A DNA stretch of 39,261 nucleotides, taken from positions 1 through 39,261 of the forward strand of contig JAEEKO010000073.1 in the NCBI GenBank assembly GCA_016282415.1. Direction: 5' to 3'. This DNA comes from Caryophanales bacterium (GTDB taxonomy: Bacteria; Bacillota_I; Bacilli_A; RF39; UBA660). The notes under the pieces are model-generated. The model did no database searches. It had not been told where the DNA came from and worked only from the letters and a program-made list of their open reading frames with translations. Within the stretch, counting starts at the first letter, position 1. Every line of letters starts with the position of its first letter. Made by a program: the position numbers and the translations under genes. Below, piece by piece: positions 38,290 to 39,261 of this stretch.

Positions 38290-38487
38290 ATGAATTATTA
38301 CAATAATGGTGACAATCGTTTTTTATTTCCCTTTTTAGTGGGAGCAGTAACGGGTGGAGCGGCGATTGGTTTAACAAGACCACGTCCAATTGTTAGTATG
38401 CCGGTCAACCCAGTGCCTTACTATAATGCTTCCCCTTATAACCCTGGTTATTCTTACGGTTATAATTATTATTACCGTCCTTACTAA
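38290..38487 (+). CDS. Small Tyr/Pro-rich protein, coat-like
   Basis: A 65-residue protein. A short hydrophobic, glycine-rich segment (FLFPFLVGAVTGGAAIGL, about 11-28) is followed by a Pro/Tyr/Asn-rich tail (YYNASPYNPGYSYGYNYYY). Such tails are common in spore-coat and exosporium peptides, but no family is recognised. Its translation signal is unusually strong (AAAGGAG) but buried in a hairpin. Its last 83 nt overlap the rodA gene on the other strand, so Tyr/Pro codons are read antisense to the rodA tail. Confidence 0.65.
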   Translation: MNYYNNGDNRFLFPFLVGAVTGGAAIGLTRPRPIVSMPVNPVPYYNASPYNPGYSYGYNYYYRPY

Positions 38488-39261
38488 AAAGGATGGCAAA
38501 CATCATAAAATAAATAATGATATTACTACCACCATAACTTAAAAATGGTAGGGGAATTCCCATAATTGGGAGAATACCTAAATTAAAGCCAAGATTATAG
38601 ATGACTTGGAATAGAAAGATTGTTAATAAACTATTTTTGATTAAATGCTTTTTATTAATTAAGAATAGGGTTATTAAAAAATAATTGATGATCAAAATAA
38701 ACCCAGTAATAAATCCTAAATTGCCAACGGTAAACGCAAAGATAAAATCGGTTGGAGCTTCAGGAATATATAATATAGGATTAGTAACCATAATATTAAA
38801 TGGTCGAGAAGAACCAATAGCGGTTAAGGCATTATCAATTTGGTAACCATTTTTAAGATTAATAATGCGGTTTAAGCGATAGGTAAAAGTACTACCAAGA
38901 ATTCTAATTAAATATGCAGGTTGATAAATAATTAAGAAAGCAAATATTCCGAGGCATATTAAAAGCATTATTAGAATAGTTATTTTAATTGTCTTTTTAA
39001 TGTTTTTACTAAAGATTACACTTAATAAAATTAACCCATAAATGATTATGGCTCCAGTATCGGGTTCTAAAAAAACTAGGATGGAGGGAACCAGCGTTAA
39101 TATAACTAATCTTAATAAATAGATAACTTCGGATTTATTATTAATATAGTTTAAATAAAGAATTAAACTTAATTTCATTATCTCACTAGGTTGAATTTTA
39201 AAAATACCAATTTTAAACCAAGCACTACTACCATTAGTATTAGTACCAATAAATAATACTA
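38405..39261 (-). CDS. RodA/FtsW/SpoVE family glycosyltransferase (SEDS), N-terminal part outside window
   Basis: Polymerises lipid II into glycan strands, working with a class B PBP. The frame is open to the window edge, so the N-terminus lies beyond 39261; about 285 residues are seen with about eight membrane segments. Marks: WFKIGIFKIQPSEIMKL, LVFLEPDTGAIIIYGLILL (the catalytic Asp region), TDFIFAFTVGNLGF and the C-terminal GIPLPFLSYGGSN. RodA is the best guess because of the QPSE and PTDFIFA forms, but SpoVE is possible in a spore former. The hydrophilic tail overlaps the coat-like gene by 83 nt. Confidence 0.9.
   Translation of the reverse strand, partial: VLFIGTNTNGSSAWFKIGIFKIQPSEIMKLSLILYLNYINNKSEVIYLLRLVILTLVPSILVFLEPDTGAIIIYGLILLSVIFSKNIKKTIKITILIMLLICLGIFAFLIIYQPAYLIRILGSTFTYRLNRIINLKNGYQIDNALTAIGSSRPFNIMVTNPILYIPEAPTDFIFAFTVGNLGFITGFILIINYFLITLFLINKKHLIKNSLLTIFLFQVIYNLGFNLGILPIMGIPLPFLSYGGSNIIIYFMMFAILFSKDGNNNYNRKNNQGYKGKHYSKALG

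Noticed and set aside
1-39261. Mobile elements, prophage or recent horizontal transfer
   Set aside because: No transposase, integrase, tRNA target or flanking direct repeats were seen; the only repeat pair is the pilin duplication.

Overview
The window is AT-rich, densely coded chromosomal DNA of a low-GC member of the Bacilli. The standard code fits, since TGA acts as a stop and TGG encodes Trp. The gene set is unusual: it combines reduced, Mollicutes-like intergenic spacing with endospore genes (cse60, spoIIGA, sigE, sigG, ylmC/ymxH type, sirA, ylbD, ylbE) and a family of prepilin-like surface proteins carrying glycine-rich domains. This suggests an uncultured, probably gut-associated lineage near Erysipelotrichia or RF39-type Bacilli. 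That placement is inference from protein flavour; no 16S gene is present. There is no tRNA, rRNA, CRISPR array, phage or insertion sequence that I can see, and no stretch over 300 bases lacks a gene.

Layout. 1-6552: 3' end of leuS, cse60, a MurJ/SpoVB-type flippase, a small minus-strand protein, trmB, then a run of envelope-associated genes (lipoprotein, acidic coiled-coil protein, one-TM protein, YtxH protein, RNHCP zinc protein). 6740-12197: the sporulation sigma block spoIIGA-sigE, an inserted HTH regulator plus DUF4097 pair, then sigG-ylmC-lspA-rluD. This is a compressed version of the Bacillus subtilis spoIIGA-to-ylyB region. 12184-13965: a small membrane gene, a rhomboid protease and a zinc-ribbon membrane protein. 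14067-16578: an unknown gene and lexA on the minus strand, facing a 49-residue membrane peptide gene, sirA and yneF. This keeps the order of the B. subtilis lexA/yneA/sirA/yneF region. 16606-22120: two giant prepilin-like adhesins. 22232-27278: parE-parC-ylbD-ylbE. 27347-30102: three more prepilins, two of them a tandem duplication. 30162-39261: nfo, a DUF2624-like gene, a class B PBP, rpmG, efp, two unknowns, a T-box-controlled HAD hydrolase-tyrS operon, a TasA-like secreted protein, a coat-like peptide and the 3' part of rodA.

The most interesting material is regulatory. (1) A divergent lexA/49-aa-peptide promoter region holds two LexA-box-like sites, and the peptide occupies the position of the SOS division inhibitor YneA but has no LysM domain. 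(2) cse60, spoIIGA and sirA share one promoter layout, TGACA at exactly 38 nt before a GGTGAT ribosome binding site, with a 21-bp spacer like the Spo0A-activated promoters of B. subtilis. (3) Before sigG, ylbD and a coat-like gene the ribosome binding site is buried in the 3' arm of a terminator hairpin whose loop carries a -10-like element. (4) Many genes place GGTGA only 6-7 nt after the -10 box, predicting mRNAs that begin at the Shine-Dalgarno sequence. (5) The first giant prepilin contains a 17-residue stretch that looks like ribosomal protein L2.
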